DNA of 6,139 bases, from the NCBI GenBank assembly GCA_011524785.1, contig WTJQ01000420.1:1-6139 (forward strand). Direction: 5' to 3'. Made by a program: the position numbers and the translations under genes. Position 1 is the first letter of the stretch, and every line of letters starts with the position of its first letter. Below, in pieces: positions 6,005 through 6,139 of the stretch. A model generated the notes under the pieces. It did not search any database. It worked only from the letters and a program-made list of their open reading frames with translations, and was not told the DNA's origin. The DNA is from Planctomycetota bacterium (GTDB taxonomy: Bacteria > Planctomycetota > UBA1135 > GCA-002686595).

Positions 6005-6139
6005 CCAGACCTCCGCCGCCCCGCACCTGCTTGGCCAGGGCCTTGCCGCGCGCGTCTACCTGACCGCAGGTCCTAGGGGCCCGATCGCCCGCAAGGTCTT
6101 CGACTCGTCGCCCCTGGTGCGGCTGATTCAGTACGCGTT
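5991..6139 (+). CDS. Kinase-like protein, N-terminus only (runs off the window)
   Basis: An open frame from ATG 5991 runs to the window edge: 49 codons plus two bases, with no stop. It contains LLGQGLAARVYLT, then IARKVF at residues 32-37. The order Gly-x-Gly (15-17), Val-Tyr (22-23) and a Lys (35) inside a hydrophobic strand matches a protein-kinase-fold N-lobe: the glycine-rich loop, then the ATP-binding Lys of the VAIK strand. A lipid A/Kdo-kinase-like or Ser/Thr-kinase-like protein is possible. The catalytic loop and DFG lie outside the window, so the family cannot be settled. I see no Shine-Dalgarno before the ATG. It is divergent from the STT3-like gene, 89 nt away. Confidence 0.6.
   Translation, partial: MPSTLQTSAAPHLLGQGLAARVYLTAGPRGPIARKVFDSSPLVRLIQYA

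Noticed and set aside
4054..6063. A 669-residue open frame on the + strand
   Set aside because: It is antisense to the STT3-like gene and reads as Arg/Gln/His/Pro-rich nonsense, while the minus-strand frame gives ordered membrane helices.
1..6139. CRISPR arrays, tRNA/rRNA genes, insertion sequences
   Set aside because: No regularly spaced direct repeats, no tRNA-like cloverleaf or T-loop sequence, and no transposase-like frame was seen on either strand.

Overview
This is a very GC-rich window with strongly G/C-biased third codon positions. That bias opens long spurious reading frames opposite the real genes. I support four complete protein genes and one gene that runs off the right edge; six codons at the left edge may be the tail of another. 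I see no tRNA, rRNA, CRISPR array, insertion sequence or integrase. The mix of a met-zincin lipoprotein, an STT3-like GT-C membrane protein and a divergent kinase-like protein, at this base composition, suggests a Planctomycetota- or Myxococcota-like, probably environmental, bacterium. That placement is an inference and is weak.

Layout, left to right. Positions 1-22 look like the last codons of a + strand gene, followed by a 16-bp palindrome and a strong GC hairpin that could end it. A + strand gene (150-722) encodes a small exported or lipid-anchored DUF442 protein with a CX4R active-site loop. It meets a minus-strand gene (741-1376) tail to tail with only 18 nt between stop codons. That gene encodes a stand-alone B3/B4-domain protein, a domain otherwise known from the editing region of phenylalanyl-tRNA synthetase beta. 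Its GTG start overlaps the stop of the upstream minus-strand gene (1370-3814), a large zinc-dependent met-zincin lipoprotein with an intact HExxHxxGxxH motif and SVMDY Met-turn. A 284-bp non-coding gap separates it from another minus-strand gene (4099-5901), a 600-residue polytopic membrane protein with STT3/GT-C motifs. Divergent from that, a + strand gene begins at 5991 and leaves the window. Its first 49 residues look like the N-lobe of a protein-kinase fold.

How the genes may work together. The protease and B3/B4 genes almost certainly share a transcript and are translationally coupled, which is odd because one product is exported and the other should be cytosolic. The STT3-like and kinase-like genes share a short intergenic region containing a nested inverted repeat centred next to the + strand start codon. 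A common role in cell-envelope glycan or glycoprotein assembly is possible but unproven. I do not see a clear new multi-gene defence or biosynthetic system. The points most worth checking are the STT3-like protein without a WWDYG motif beside a kinase-like gene, the protease-B3/B4 coupling, and the exported DUF442 protein.
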